DNA from: Actinotalea lenta
Lineage (GTDB): Bacteria > Actinomycetota > Actinomycetes > Actinomycetales > Cellulomonadaceae
Length of the DNA: 64,000 nt
Direction: 5' to 3'
NCBI RefSeq assembly: GCF_030586465.1
Contig: NZ_JAUQYP010000001.1
Location: 186,001 to 250,000 of the forward strand
Made by a program: the position numbers and the translations under genes. Below, one piece after another: positions 55,626-64,000 of the stretch. Position 1 is the first letter of the stretch, and each line of letters starts with the position of its first letter. The notes under the pieces were generated by a model, which had not been told where the DNA came from, searched no databases, and saw nothing but the letters and a program-made list of their open reading frames with translations.

Positions 55626-56915
55626 ATGACACTCGGCCCCTCCCCCGACGGCGCGCAGACCCTGCCGGCGCCGCTGGTCGCCCGTACCGTGCGCGTCGAC
55701 CCCGAGGACCTGCCCGCCGACCTGATGGACCTGCTGCCGCCCGAGGGCGGCAACGCGTGGGTGCGGCGCGGGGACGGCCTGGTCGCATGGGGCGAGGTCG
55801 CGGCCCTGCGCACGGAGGGCGAGGACCGGTTCGCCGACGCCGATGCGGCCTGGCGCACCGCCATGGCGCACGCCGTCGTCCGCGACGAGGTCCGGCTGCC
55901 GGGCACCGGGCCGGTCGCGTTCGCGTCCTTCGCGTTCGCCGACGACTCCCCCGCCGGCGGCATCCTCGTCGTCCCGCGCGTGGTGGTGGGCCGGCGCGGC
56001 GAGGACGCGTGGCTCACCACCGTCGACGTCGGCGCGATGGCGCCCGCGGCGCGGCTCGAGCCGACGGAGCCACCACTCGGCCCGGGCGACGTCACGTACC
56101 GCCCCGGCGGCCTGAGCCCGGACGCCTGGCGCTCCGCCGTGGCCGAGGCCGTCGCCGCGATCCGCGCCGGTCGGCTGGACAAGGTCGTGCTGGCGCGCGA
56201 CGTCGAGGCGCGCACGGCGCACCCGCTCGACCCCCGCTGGGTCCTGCACCGGCTCGCGACGGACTACCCGGGGTGCTGGACGTTCTCGGTGGGCGGCCTG
56301 GTGGGCGCGACCCCGGAGCTGCTGGTCCGCTCCGAGAAGGGCCTGGTCACCTCGCGCGTGCTCGCGGGGACGATCCGGCGGACCGGTGACGACGACGCCG
56401 ACCTGGCTCACGCGGGCGTGCTGGCCCACTCCTCGAAGGACCTCGAGGAGCACGAGTACGCGGTCGCCTCGCTGACCAGGGCGCTCGAGCCGTTCTGCTC
56501 CTCGACGAACGTCCCGGAGACGCCGTTCGTGCTGCACCTGCCCAACGTGCTGCACCTGGCGACCGACGTCACGGGAGTGCTGGGCGAGGAGGGCACGTCG
56601 AGCCTCGCACTCGCCGCGGCCCTGCACCCGACCGCAGCGGTGGCAGGAACGCCCACCGCCGACGCCGTGACCCTGCTGGCCCGGCTCGAACGGATGGACC
56701 GCGGGCGGTACGCAGGCCCGGTCGGCTGGCTCGGCGCGGACGGGGACGGAGAGTGGGGCATCGGGCTGCGGTCCGCCGAGCTGGATGCCGACGACCAGCA
56801 CCGGCTGCGCTTGTTCGCGGGCTGCGGGATCGTCGCGGCGTCGGTGCCCGACTCCGAGCTCGCCGAGTCGGAGGCGAAGCTCGAGCCCATGCGGCACGCC
56901 CTCGGCGAGGACTAG
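55626..56915 (+). CDS. menF: Isochorismate synthase (MenF type)
   Basis: A 429-residue chorismate-binding enzyme that converts chorismate to isochorismate, the entry to menaquinone synthesis. The C-terminal core contains [41 protein letters not shown] and [22 protein letters not shown], then the ending [28 protein letters not shown] siderophore (EntC-like) role is possible, but the neighbours menG and menD/menC/menB favour menaquinone. It is leaderless (TAGGCT -10). A longer frame to 54885 is antisense to menG. Confidence 0.93.
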   Translation: MTLGPSPDGAQTLPAPLVARTVRVDPEDLPADLMDLLPPEGGNAWVRRGDGLVAWGEVAALRTEGEDRFADADAAWRTAMAHAVVRDEVRLPGTGPVAFASFAFADDSPAGGILVVPRVVVGRRGEDAWLTTVDVGAMAPAARLEPTEPPLGPGDVTYRPGGLSPDAWRSAVAEAVAAIRAGRLDKVVLARDVEARTAHPLDPRWVLHRLATDYPGCWTFSVGGLVGATPELLVRSEKGLVTSRVLAGTIRRTGDDDADLAHAGVLAHSSKDLEEHEYAVASLTRALEPFCSSTNVPETPFVLHLPNVLHLATDVTGVLGEEGTSSLALAAALHPTAAVAGTPTADAVTLLARLERMDRGRYAGPVGWLGADGDGEWGIGLRSAELDADDQHRLRLFAGCGIVAASVPDSELAESEAKLEPMRHALGED

Positions 56916-57035
56916 AGCCGCCAGACCGACCCCCGTGCTCTGCGCGAGCACGGGCACCCCAGGCAGGGCGCGCACCCACCTGTGGCCACCGCGGCGCCCA
57001 CCCCCGCCCACCGCACCCACTCACCCACCTAGCCG

Positions 57036-57103
57036 CGAGTGGTGCACATGCAGGCGAGTGGTGCACCTGCGGGCGCACCACTCGCCTGCATGTGCACCAC
57101 TCG
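57036..57103. repeat. Perfect 29-bp inverted repeat downstream of menF
   Basis: Two 29-nt arms, 57036-57064 and 57075-57103, beginning CGAGTGGTGCACATGCAGG, are perfect reverse complements around a 10-nt loop. The left arm itself holds two copies of GCGAGTGGTGCAC. Part of it (57053-57107) matches the diverged copy upstream of menF. It can act as a terminator for menF, but the size is far larger than needed. The rest of the 56916-57238 gap holds nothing else I can identify. Confidence 0.88.
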
Positions 57104-57238
57104 ACGGCGGGTGCGGAGGCGCGGCGACGGCGGGTGGCGGGCCGACGCCTCGTGCGGACCTACGGCGGCGGGCCGGGACGCTCGCGCCGTGAGCGTCCCG
57201 GCCCGCACCGGGGGGGTCAAGGTGTCCGTCGGGCTGTG

Positions 57239-58807
57239 TCAGCCCCCTTGACCCCAGGGCAGGCTCGGCAGGGAGGGGGACTGACCCTGCTGCGAGCCGG
57301 AGGTGGTGGAGCCGCTCATCGCGGCGAACGTCACGTCCACGCTGAAGGACTTGCCGTCGCGGACCACGGTGAGCGTGGCGGACTGGCCGGCGGCCAGTGC
57401 TCGCACGTACCCGGTCAGGGACTCGGCCCCGCTGACCGGCTGGTTGTCGATCGCCACGATCACGTCACCGGCCCGCAGGTCGGCCGACGCCGCGGGTGTC
57501 CCGGGGGACACGGAGTGGATCTTCGCGCCCATCCGGGTGACGCCGTCGGCGGTCGCCTGACCGTCGGTCAGCTCGACACCGAGGAAGGCGTGGCTCGCCG
57601 TGCCGTCCTTGAGCAGCTCGGCGCCGATCCGGTCCGCCAGGTTCGACGGGATCGCGAACCCGAGCCCGATCGAGCCGGAGGACTGCGACAAGGACGCGAT
57701 CGAGGACGTGATGCCGATGACCTCACCCTTGGCGTCGAACAGCGGACCACCGCTGTTGCCGGGGTTGATCGCCGCATCGATCTGGATCGCGTTCGTCACG
57801 ACCGGCTGACCGCCGCCCTCCGACGTGGACACCGGGCGGTCGAGCGCCGAGACGATGCCCGTGGTCGCCGTGCTGGACAGACCGAGCGGGTTGCCCACCG
57901 CCATCACGGGCTCGCCGACGACGACCTTGGAGGAGTCGCCGAGCGTCGCGGGCTTGAGGTCGCTCGGCGGGTTGGTGAGCGAGACCACGGCGAGGTCCGT
58001 CGTGGGGTCGGTGCCAGCCACGGTGGCCGGGAACACACGCCCGTCGGACAGCGTGACCGTGATGCCGCCCTGGGTCGCCCCGGCGACGACGTGGTTGTTG
58101 GTGAGGATGTGACCCTTGGTGTCCACGACCACACCGGAGCCCTCGGCGACGCCCCCGTTGAGCTGGACCTTGATGGCCACCACGGACGGACGCACGGCGT
58201 TGGCCACGGCCTCCCAGTCCGGGTTGGACACCGTCGATCCGGAGACCGGCACCGCCTCCGAGGAGGTCGCGCCCAGGCTGTCGATCGACACCGCGGTGTG
58301 CGCGGGGTGGCTGAACCCGATCACGAGACCGGCGGTGGCCACGCTCGCGATGAGCGCGGCGCCGGCAGCGGTGCCGACGAGCGGCATCCACCGGTGCTCC
58401 CGCTTGGGGCGCTCGGGCGTCGCGACGGAACCGATCGACCACCCGGGGGGCGGGGTGCCCTGCCCGTGCGGCTGCTGGTAGTAGGGCGGGGTGGGCTGAT
58501 GGGTGAAGCCGGGATGCTGGGGTCCGGGGTTGGTCTGCGGGCCCGGCTGGCCCTGCGGACCGGTGGGCATGTGCGGACCGGGGTTGGCCTGCGGACCGGG
58601 GTGACCCTGCTGCGGGTAGCCGGCAGGCGGGGTCTGGTGGGCCGGCTGGGACGCGGCCTGCTGACCCTGCTCGGGTGCGGCCTGCTGACCTGGCTGCGGC
58701 TCCTGGGGGTGGCCCGGGCTCACCCACGGCGCCGCAGTACGCGGGTCGCGCTGCGACTCTGGGGTGTGACCGGCCTGCGGGTCGGGCCGGTTCTCGTACG
58801 GGTGCAT
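57239..58807 (-). CDS. HtrA/DegP-like membrane serine protease with PDZ domain
   Basis: A 522-residue envelope protease. An N-terminal Pro/Gln/Gly-rich cytosolic part of about 140 residues precedes a helix (GTAAGAALIASVATAGLVIGF), then a trypsin-like domain with TNNHVVAGA (His), DPTTDLAVV (Asp) and NPGNSGGPLFD (Ser), then one PDZ domain (AFLGVELTDGQA...SPGTPAASADLRAGDVIVAIDN). It degrades or senses misfolded extracytoplasmic proteins. ATG 58807 has AAGGAGG 7 nt upstream. It is flanked by men genes but has no obvious link to them. Confidence 0.94.
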   Translation of the reverse strand: MHPYENRPDPQAGHTPESQRDPRTAAPWVSPGHPQEPQPGQQAAPEQGQQAASQPAHQTPPAGYPQQGHPGPQANPGPHMPTGPQGQPGPQTNPGPQHPGFTHQPTPPYYQQPHGQGTPPPGWSIGSVATPERPKREHRWMPLVGTAAGAALIASVATAGLVIGFSHPAHTAVSIDSLGATSSEAVPVSGSTVSNPDWEAVANAVRPSVVAIKVQLNGGVAEGSGVVVDTKGHILTNNHVVAGATQGGITVTLSDGRVFPATVAGTDPTTDLAVVSLTNPPSDLKPATLGDSSKVVVGEPVMAVGNPLGLSSTATTGIVSALDRPVSTSEGGGQPVVTNAIQIDAAINPGNSGGPLFDAKGEVIGITSSIASLSQSSGSIGLGFAIPSNLADRIGAELLKDGTASHAFLGVELTDGQATADGVTRMGAKIHSVSPGTPAASADLRAGDVIVAIDNQPVSGAESLTGYVRALAAGQSATLTVVRDGKSFSVDVTFAAMSGSTTSGSQQGQSPSLPSLPWGQGG

Positions 58808-58955
58808 GTGGGAACCTCCTTCGATCCCCTACTCAAGACCACCCGCCTGGCGCGGACCTGGAACGAACCTGGGAGTCCGCTGAGAGTGCCCGCGGCGCGC
58901 GTGCACGGCCCGCTCGTCGCCCTCCCGGGACCCCGCGGACGGCGGCCCGAGCGCT

Positions 58956-60722
58956 TCACTGCAGATCGGCCAGCGCCACGTGGACGGCGTCCGCGAGCCG
59001 CCCGGTCAGGGCTCGGCGTTCCGCCCGGTCCACCGGGACCTCGAGCACCTCGAGCCCCTGCACGGGCCGCGCGAGCGCCGCCGGGAGCTCGTCCACGTCG
59101 ACCCGGCGGTGCGGCACGCCGTAGCCCGCGCACAGCGCGCCCAGGTCGGCGCGGTGCGGGGTGGCCATGACCCGCTCGGCCAGGTGTGCCAGCCGACGCT
59201 CGCCGTGCTCGAGCGTGGCGAAGATCGACCCCCCGCCGTCGGCCGCCACCACGACCTGCAGGTCCGGACGGGGCTCGTCGGGACCCATCAGGAGCGCGCC
59301 CGCATCGTGCAGGAAGGCCAGGTCGCCCACATAGGCGCGCACGGGTCGCCCGAGCCCCAACGACAACCCGGCCGCGGTGGACAGCGTCCCGTCGATCCCG
59401 GCGAGGCCGCGGTTGGCCACCACGAGCGGCGGATCCTCCCACCGTGCGACCAGGTCGAGGTCCCGGACCGGGTTGCTGGCGGAGACCACGAGCACGTCCT
59501 GAGGGCCCAGCGAGGAGGCCACGACGGCGGCGAGCAACGGCCCGGAGGCGGCGTCGGCGCTCTCGGCTGCGAGCACGTCCGCGACCGCGCCGGCGGCCAG
59601 CACCCCGGCCCGGCGCCACCGCCCCAGCCAGTCCAGACCCGCGCCGAGGTTTCCCCGCAGGAGGGAGCCGGGCACCCCGGGGACCACCTGATCGGCCCGA
59701 CGGGCCGCGTCGGGCCAGTCGCGGCCCTGCTCGGCGATCACCATCACCTCGACGTCGGGACGGGCGAGCAGCGCCTGCACCGGGCGGGACAGCGTCGGCC
59801 GGCCCAGCACCACGACGCGCTGCACCGCGCCGCCGAGCTCCGGGTGGTCCAGCAGCAGCCGGTACGCGGCGATGGCGTTCGGCCCGCCTCCTGCACCCGA
59901 GGAGGGCTCGGCAAGCAGCGGCCACTCGTTGGCGTGGGCCACCACGGAGGCCTCCGGGCCGGCCCCGTCACCGGCCACCACCACGGTCCGCACGCCGTCC
60001 GGCGGCGAGACCGGCCGCGCCACGTCGGAGAACGCGGCCAGCTCCGCTCCTGCGGGGGTGCCGGGATGCGCGAGCACCCGGGTCAGGCCGTCCGCGGAAC
60101 GCTCCGGCCACGGCCCGTCCGGCACCAGCGGCTCGCGGTAGGCGAGGTTCACGTGCACCGGACCCGGTGTGTGGTCCCGGGTGCCGAGCGCGACGGCGAC
60201 CACCCGGGCCGCCAGGTTGCGCAGGTCACGTTCCTCGTCGGGCAGCCCCACGGGTGCGGGGACGTCCACCGACAGCCGCACAGCCGGCGCGAGCAGGCCC
60301 ACCTGCTCGGTGGTCTGGTTGGCGCCGGTGCCGCGCAGCTCGTGCGGTCGGTCCGCGGTGAGCAGCAGCAGGGGCAGGCCCGCGTGCCGGGCCTCGAGCA
60401 CCGCGGGCAGCAGGTGCGCCGGCGCCGTGCCCGACGTGGTCACGACGGCGACGGCTCGCGGCTCCTTGCGCGCCTTGGCCGCGCGAGCCAGGCCCAGCGC
60501 GAGGAAGCCCGCGACCCGCTCGTCCACCCGCACGTGCACGCGCAGCCGCGGCGCGCGGAGGTCGCGCGCCGGATGGTCGGGCGGCAGCGCGGCCTCCGCA
60601 GCGGCGTAGGCCAGCGGTGCGCTGCGCGAGCCCGGAGCAACCACGACGTCGGCGACGCCCAGGTCGGCCAGCGCCTGCATCAGCGTCCGGGCCGCCCGAG
60701 CGGCCGGGGGGTTGGGCGTCAC
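58956..60722 (-). CDS. menD: 2-succinyl-5-enolpyruvyl-6-hydroxy-3-cyclohexene-1-carboxylate synthase (MenD)
   Basis: A 588-residue thiamine-diphosphate enzyme that joins isochorismate and 2-oxoglutarate. Key segments are VVVAPGSRSAPLAYAAAE, VAVVTTSGTAPAHLLPAVLEA with the catalytic glutamate region, LLTADRPHELRGTGANQTT, and GDLAFLHDAGALL with DGGGSIFATLEHG for ThDP/Mg. GTG 60722 overlaps the menC stop as GTGA; a longer frame to 60773 was rejected. It is co-transcribed with menC. Confidence 0.96.
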   Translation of the reverse strand: MTPNPPAARAARTLMQALADLGVADVVVAPGSRSAPLAYAAAEAALPPDHPARDLRAPRLRVHVRVDERVAGFLALGLARAAKARKEPRAVAVVTTSGTAPAHLLPAVLEARHAGLPLLLLTADRPHELRGTGANQTTEQVGLLAPAVRLSVDVPAPVGLPDEERDLRNLAARVVAVALGTRDHTPGPVHVNLAYREPLVPDGPWPERSADGLTRVLAHPGTPAGAELAAFSDVARPVSPPDGVRTVVVAGDGAGPEASVVAHANEWPLLAEPSSGAGGGPNAIAAYRLLLDHPELGGAVQRVVVLGRPTLSRPVQALLARPDVEVMVIAEQGRDWPDAARRADQVVPGVPGSLLRGNLGAGLDWLGRWRRAGVLAAGAVADVLAAESADAASGPLLAAVVASSLGPQDVLVVSASNPVRDLDLVARWEDPPLVVANRGLAGIDGTLSTAAGLSLGLGRPVRAYVGDLAFLHDAGALLMGPDEPRPDLQVVVAADGGGSIFATLEHGERRLAHLAERVMATPHRADLGALCAGYGVPHRRVDVDELPAALARPVQGLEVLEVPVDRAERRALTGRLADAVHVALADLQ

Positions 60723-61702
60723 CGGTCCTCCTGCGCTGCGAGTGCGACGACCCGGTCCAGACGCGTGCGCCACCGACGGTCGAGCTCGGGGTCGGCGACG
60801 TGCCGGGCCAGCAGGTCCTCCGCGGGAGCCACCGGCCCGGACGGGACGGGCAGCTCACCGTCCGTCACGTCTGGTGGGTCCGCCACGACGTCGTCGAGCA
60901 TGAGCTGCGCGGTGGCCAACCCGCAGGCGTAGGGCAGCTCCGGCAGCGCGCCGGCGAGCGCGAGACCGGCCGCCAGGCCCACGGAGCTCTCCAACGCCGA
61001 GGACACCACCACGGGCAGCCCGGCCTGCTCGGCCAGCTCCAGGCAGGCGCGCACGCCGCCCAGCGGCGCGACCTTGAGCACGAGCACGTCCGCCGCGCCG
61101 GCCCGGGCCACGGCGAGCGGGTCCTGCGCGCGGCGCACCGACTCGTCCGCGGCCACCGGCACGTCCGACGCGCGTCGCACGGCGGCGAGCTCGGGGACCG
61201 TCGCGCAGGGCTGCTCGACGTACTCCAGGCCTCCGGCGGCGCGGTCCAGCACGGGCAGCCGGGCGAGCGCGGTGGCCACGTCCCAGCGCCCGTTCACGTC
61301 GATCCGGATCGCGCCGCCCGGTCCGAGGGCGTCACGCACCGCCTCGAGCCTGGCGATCTCCTCTGCCAGGTCCTGACCGGCCTCGGCGACCTTGACCTTC
61401 GCGGTGCGGCACCCCCCCGAACCGGTGACCAGGGTGTGTGCCGTGCCCGCGTCCACAGCGGGCACGGTGACGTTCACCGGGACGCTGGGTCGCACCGGCT
61501 CGGGCCATCCTTCGTCAGCGGCCTCGAGGGCGGACCGCCACCAGGCCAGCGCAGCCGCGTCGTCGTAGTCCCAGAAGGGCGCGAACTCGCCCCATCCCGC
61601 GGTCCCACGCACGAGCATCCCGTCCCGCGAGGTCAGGCCGCGGAACCGGGTGCGCAGCCCGACCCGGTACACGTGCAGGTCGGTGGGGGACGGTGCGCTC
61701 AT
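60719..61702 (-). CDS. menC: o-Succinylbenzoate synthase (MenC)
   Basis: A 327-residue enolase-superfamily enzyme that dehydrates SHCHC to o-succinylbenzoate. The catalytic bases are in TAKVKVAEAG (Lys-x-Lys) and LVLKVAPLGG, and metal ligands in IRIDVNGRW, YVEQPCA and AADESVR. ATG 61702 lies 7 nt behind TACGGT, a -10 box on the minus strand, so the transcript is probably leaderless. The longer frame to 61933 overlaps menB and is rejected. It is coupled to menD by GTGA. Confidence 0.95.
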   Translation of the reverse strand: MSAPSPTDLHVYRVGLRTRFRGLTSRDGMLVRGTAGWGEFAPFWDYDDAAALAWWRSALEAADEGWPEPVRPSVPVNVTVPAVDAGTAHTLVTGSGGCRTAKVKVAEAGQDLAEEIARLEAVRDALGPGGAIRIDVNGRWDVATALARLPVLDRAAGGLEYVEQPCATVPELAAVRRASDVPVAADESVRRAQDPLAVARAGAADVLVLKVAPLGGVRACLELAEQAGLPVVVSSALESSVGLAAGLALAGALPELPYACGLATAQLMLDDVVADPPDVTDGELPVPSGPVAPAEDLLARHVADPELDRRWRTRLDRVVALAAQEDR

Positions 61703-61709
61703 GACGGCC

Positions 61710-61735
61710 ACCGTAGTGGCGGCGACCCCTACGCT
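61710..61735. promoter_or_regulatory. Divergent leaderless promoters of menC and menB
   Basis: On the minus strand TACGGT (61715-61710) sits 7 nt before menC ATG 61702. On the plus strand TACGCT (61730-61735) sits 7 nt before menB ATG 61743. Both fit TAnnnT -10 boxes of leaderless genes, and the whole region between the starts is only 40 nt, so the two promoters overlap and must share factors. Confidence 0.6.
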
Positions 61736-61742
61736 GGCGGCC

Positions 61743-62687
61743 ATGACAGCACTGCCGGACCAGGTCTCCGCGACGTTCGACCCGCAGCGCTGGCGCGAGG
61801 TCCCCGGCTTCGCCGATCTCACCGACGTGACGTACCACCGGGGTGTGCTGCGTGGCGACGCCGAGCGGGACCTGCCCGTGGTCCGGGTAGCGTTCCACCG
61901 CCCGGAGGTGCGCAACGCCTTCCGCCCGCACACCGTCGACGAGCTCTACCGCGTGCTCGACCACGCGCGCATGTCACCCGACGTGGGCGTCGTGCTGCTC
62001 ACGGGCAACGGGCCCAGCCCCAAGGACGGCGGCTGGGCGTTCTGCTCCGGCGGCGACCAGCGCGTGCGGGGTCGCGACGGGTACCGCTACGCGACGGGCA
62101 CCGGTGAGAGCGACCCGCTGGACGCCGCGCGGGCCGGCCGGCTGCACATCCTGGAGGTCCAGCGACTCATCCGGACGATGCCCAAGGTGGTCGTCGCCGT
62201 CGTCGACGGCTGGGCGGCCGGCGGTGGGCACTCGCTGCACGTGGTCGCGGACCTGACCATCGCGTGCCGCGAGCACGGCCGGTTCAAGCAGACCGACGCC
62301 GACGTCGGCTCGTTCGACGCCGGGTACGGCTCCGCGCTGCTGGCCCGCCAGGTCGGCCAGAAGCGCGCCCGGGAGATCTTCTTCCTGGCGCGGACGTACA
62401 CCGCCGACGACGCCGAGCGCTGGGGTGCGATCAACGAGGTGGCCGAGCACGACGACCTCGAGGCCCTCGCGCTCGACTACGCCCGCACCATCGTCGGCAA
62501 GTCCCCCCAGGCCGTCCGGATGCTCAAGCTCGCGTTCAACCTCGCCGACGACGGCCTGGCCGGCCAGCAGGTGTTCGCCGGCGAGGCCACCAGGCTGGCG
62601 TACATGACCGACGAGGCCGTCGAGGGCCGGGACGCGTTCCTCCAGCGGCGCGAGCCGGACTGGTCCGCCTTCCCGTACCACTTCTGA
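61743..62687 (+). CDS. menB: 1,4-Dihydroxy-2-naphthoyl-CoA synthase (MenB)
   Basis: A 314-residue crotonase-fold enzyme that closes the naphthoate ring. It shows NAFRPHTVDELYRVLDHARMSPDVGVVLLTG, FCSGGDQRVRGRDGY, PKVVVAVVDGWAAGGGHSLHVVADLTIA with the oxyanion loop and FKQTDADVGSFDAGYGSALLARQVG with the catalytic Asp/Tyr region, and ends REPDWSAFPYHF. ATG 61743 agrees with the leaderless promoter; an upstream ATG at 61701 is antisense to the menC start. Confidence 0.96.
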   Translation: MTALPDQVSATFDPQRWREVPGFADLTDVTYHRGVLRGDAERDLPVVRVAFHRPEVRNAFRPHTVDELYRVLDHARMSPDVGVVLLTGNGPSPKDGGWAFCSGGDQRVRGRDGYRYATGTGESDPLDAARAGRLHILEVQRLIRTMPKVVVAVVDGWAAGGGHSLHVVADLTIACREHGRFKQTDADVGSFDAGYGSALLARQVGQKRAREIFFLARTYTADDAERWGAINEVAEHDDLEALALDYARTIVGKSPQAVRMLKLAFNLADDGLAGQQVFAGEATRLAYMTDEAVEGRDAFLQRREPDWSAFPYHF

Positions 62688-62704
62688 CGGCGCTGCGGCC
62701 GTCA
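62685..62704. terminator. Convergent hairpin holding both stop codons
   Basis: TGACGGC (62685-62691) and GCCGTCA (62698-62704) form a perfect 7-bp stem with a GCTGCG loop. The first three bases are the menB stop and the last three are the stop of the convergent GGDEF-EAL gene on the minus strand. Confidence 0.6.
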
Positions 62705-64000
62705 GTCCAGCAGTGCGCCGAGGTCCTCGGCGCTCATCGGCCTTCCCAGGTGGAAACCCTGCGCGCGCGGGCACCCCAGGGCGCGGAGCGCCTCGAGCTG
62801 CTCGCTCGTCTCCACCCCTTCGGCCACCGCGCCCAGCCCCAGGGAGCCCGCGAGCCCGAGGATCGCCTCGGCCACCGCGGTGTCGCGCCCGCGGCCGCCG
62901 AGCCCGGCGACGAACGCGCGGTCGATCTTGACCTCGCTCACCGGGAACCGGGTGAGGTAGGCGAGCGAGGAGTAGCCGGTGCCGAAGTCGTCGATCGCGA
63001 GGCCGCACCCGGCACCGGTGACGCCCAGGAGCTCGGCCAGCACGTCGTCGCCCGCGCCCAGCAGCACGCGCTCGGTGATCTCCAGCTGGAGGCCGGCCGG
63101 GTCGACGTCCGCGGCCTGCGCAGCGTGCACCACCTGGTCCCGCAGCACCAGGTGGTGCACCTGGCGCGGCGAGACGTTGACGGACACGGTCAGGTCCGGA
63201 CGCCGCCGCCGCCAGAGGGCGAGCTGCCGGGCGGCCTCGTCGAGCACCCAGGCACCGATGGGCAGGATGAGCCGGCTGTCCTCGGCGACGTCGAGGAACG
63301 CGGCGGGCGTCAGCGTGCCGTGCTGGGGGTGCTCCAACCGCAGCAGGGCCTCGGCGGAGACGACCCGGCCGGAGTCGAGGTCGCGGATGGGCTGGTAGAG
63401 GAGCCGGAAGCGCGCGCGTGCGAGCCCGGCACGCAGGTCCTCCTCGATCGCGAGCCGGTTCACCGCGATCGCGTGCAGCTCGTCGTCGTACAGCGCCCAC
63501 GGCTCGCTGCTGTGGTGCTTGGCGTGGTACATCGCGACATCCGCATGCCGCAGCAGCTCCTCGGCCTGCGTTGCGCCGTCGTCGCTCACGGCGACGCCGA
63601 TGCTCGGGCGGACCACCAGCTCCCGACCCGAGACGCGCAGCGGCTCCAGGACCGCGGCGTGCAGCCGTTCGGCGATGCGGACCGCTGCCAGGTCGTCGGA
63701 CACCCGGGTGGCCACGACGAACTCGTCGCCCGCGAGGCGGGCCGCGGTGGCGTCCGCCCGCAGGACCGCACCGATCCGTCGCGCGACCTCCCGCAGGACC
63801 TCGTCGCCGGCGGCGTGGCCGAGCGTGTCGTTGATGTCCTTGAACCGGTCGAGGTCGAGGTAGAGCACCGCGAGGTGGCCGCCGGCCCGGTCCAGGCCGC
63901 GCGCCAGGACCCCGAGGTGGTCCAGCAGCAGTGAGCGGTTGGCGAGGCCGGTCAGGGGGTCGTGCAGCGCCCGCCGCTCGAGCTCGGCCTCGACCGCGCG
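62702..64000 (-). CDS. GGDEF-EAL protein, 5' end outside window
   Basis: Open to the window edge, so the start is missing and about 432 residues are visible. The GGDEF domain has LTGLANRSLLLDHLGVL, DRFKDINDTLGHAAGDEVL and RLAGDEFVVATR, in which the first Gly of GGDEF is Ala. The EAL domain has SAEALLRLEHP, VNVSPRQVHH, QLEITERVL, IDDFGTGYSSLAYLTRFPVSEVKIDRAFV and AEGVETSEQ, with the metal and catalytic residues present. It probably hydrolyses cyclic di-GMP, and the cyclase half may be weak. Upstream sensory domains, if any, are outside the window. Confidence 0.93.
   Translation of the reverse strand, partial: RAVEAELERRALHDPLTGLANRSLLLDHLGVLARGLDRAGGHLAVLYLDLDRFKDINDTLGHAAGDEVLREVARRIGAVLRADATAARLAGDEFVVATRVSDDLAAVRIAERLHAAVLEPLRVSGRELVVRPSIGVAVSDDGATQAEELLRHADVAMYHAKHHSSEPWALYDDELHAIAVNRLAIEEDLRAGLARARFRLLYQPIRDLDSGRVVSAEALLRLEHPQHGTLTPAAFLDVAEDSRLILPIGAWVLDEAARQLALWRRRRPDLTVSVNVSPRQVHHLVLRDQVVHAAQAADVDPAGLQLEITERVLLGAGDDVLAELLGVTGAGCGLAIDDFGTGYSSLAYLTRFPVSEVKIDRAFVAGLGGRGRDTAVAEAILGLAGSLGLGAVAEGVETSEQLEALRALGCPRAQGFHLGRPMSAEDLGALLD

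Noticed and set aside
57036-57103. CRISPR-like or tRNA-like element
   Set aside because: Only one inverted repeat with direct sub-repeats is present; no regular spacers and no cloverleaf.

Overview
The window is very GC-rich DNA with gene content typical of an actinobacterium: a 14-gene nuo operon, menaquinone genes including a MenJ-type reductase, tRNA-Thr/tRNA-Met/rpmG/MaoC order, FprA, PP2C/FHA/Ser-Thr kinase signalling, and many starts that look leaderless behind a TAnnnT -10 box. The proteins resemble those of Cellulomonadaceae and related Micrococcales; that placement is my inference. I saw no rRNA, CRISPR array, insertion sequence, prophage or integrase. The stretch is dense chromosomal backbone.

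Layout. 1-6.4 kb: murB; two coupled MFS exporters facing a LacI regulator across a LacI-type operator; and tRNA-Thr, tRNA-Met, rpmG, then two MaoC dehydratase-like genes (hadA/hadB order). 6.5-12 kb: a winged-helix regulator facing a 1378-residue fusion of a DabB-like (NuoL-like) membrane domain with a DabA (DUF2309) domain, the two halves of an energy-coupled inorganic carbon uptake system. It overlaps a two-zinc-ribbon protein. tRNA-Tyr and a yajQ-type gene follow. 12.7-20.5 kb: a MarR regulator facing two tandem ClC transporters, then htpX, fprA and rarD.

20.4-35.8 kb: an RDD/FHA protein and then one minus-strand operon, read PP2C phosphatase, FHA protein, Ser/Thr kinase, a 1977-residue Ig-like/FN3 surface protein, MoxR ATPase, DUF58 protein and a transglutaminase-fold membrane protein. 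Most junctions are ATGA overlaps, so the operon looks like one phospho-signalling unit coupled to the cell envelope. The transglutaminase-like domain has lost all three expected catalytic residues.

35.9-62.7 kb: respiratory quinone and complex I. From the right: menB facing menC-menD, an HtrA protease, menF, menG and menJ, then nuoA to nuoN without interruption, ending in a polyprenyl diphosphate synthase. The synthase can supply the menaquinone side chain. MenF, MenD, MenC and MenB build the naphthoate ring, MenG methylates it, MenJ probably saturates one isoprene unit, and complex I feeds electrons into the pool. A CRP/GlxR-like palindrome lies at the menJ start. menF is flanked by two diverged copies of a noncoding repeat, one of them next to a strong G-quadruplex tract. 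The window ends inside a GGDEF-EAL protein.
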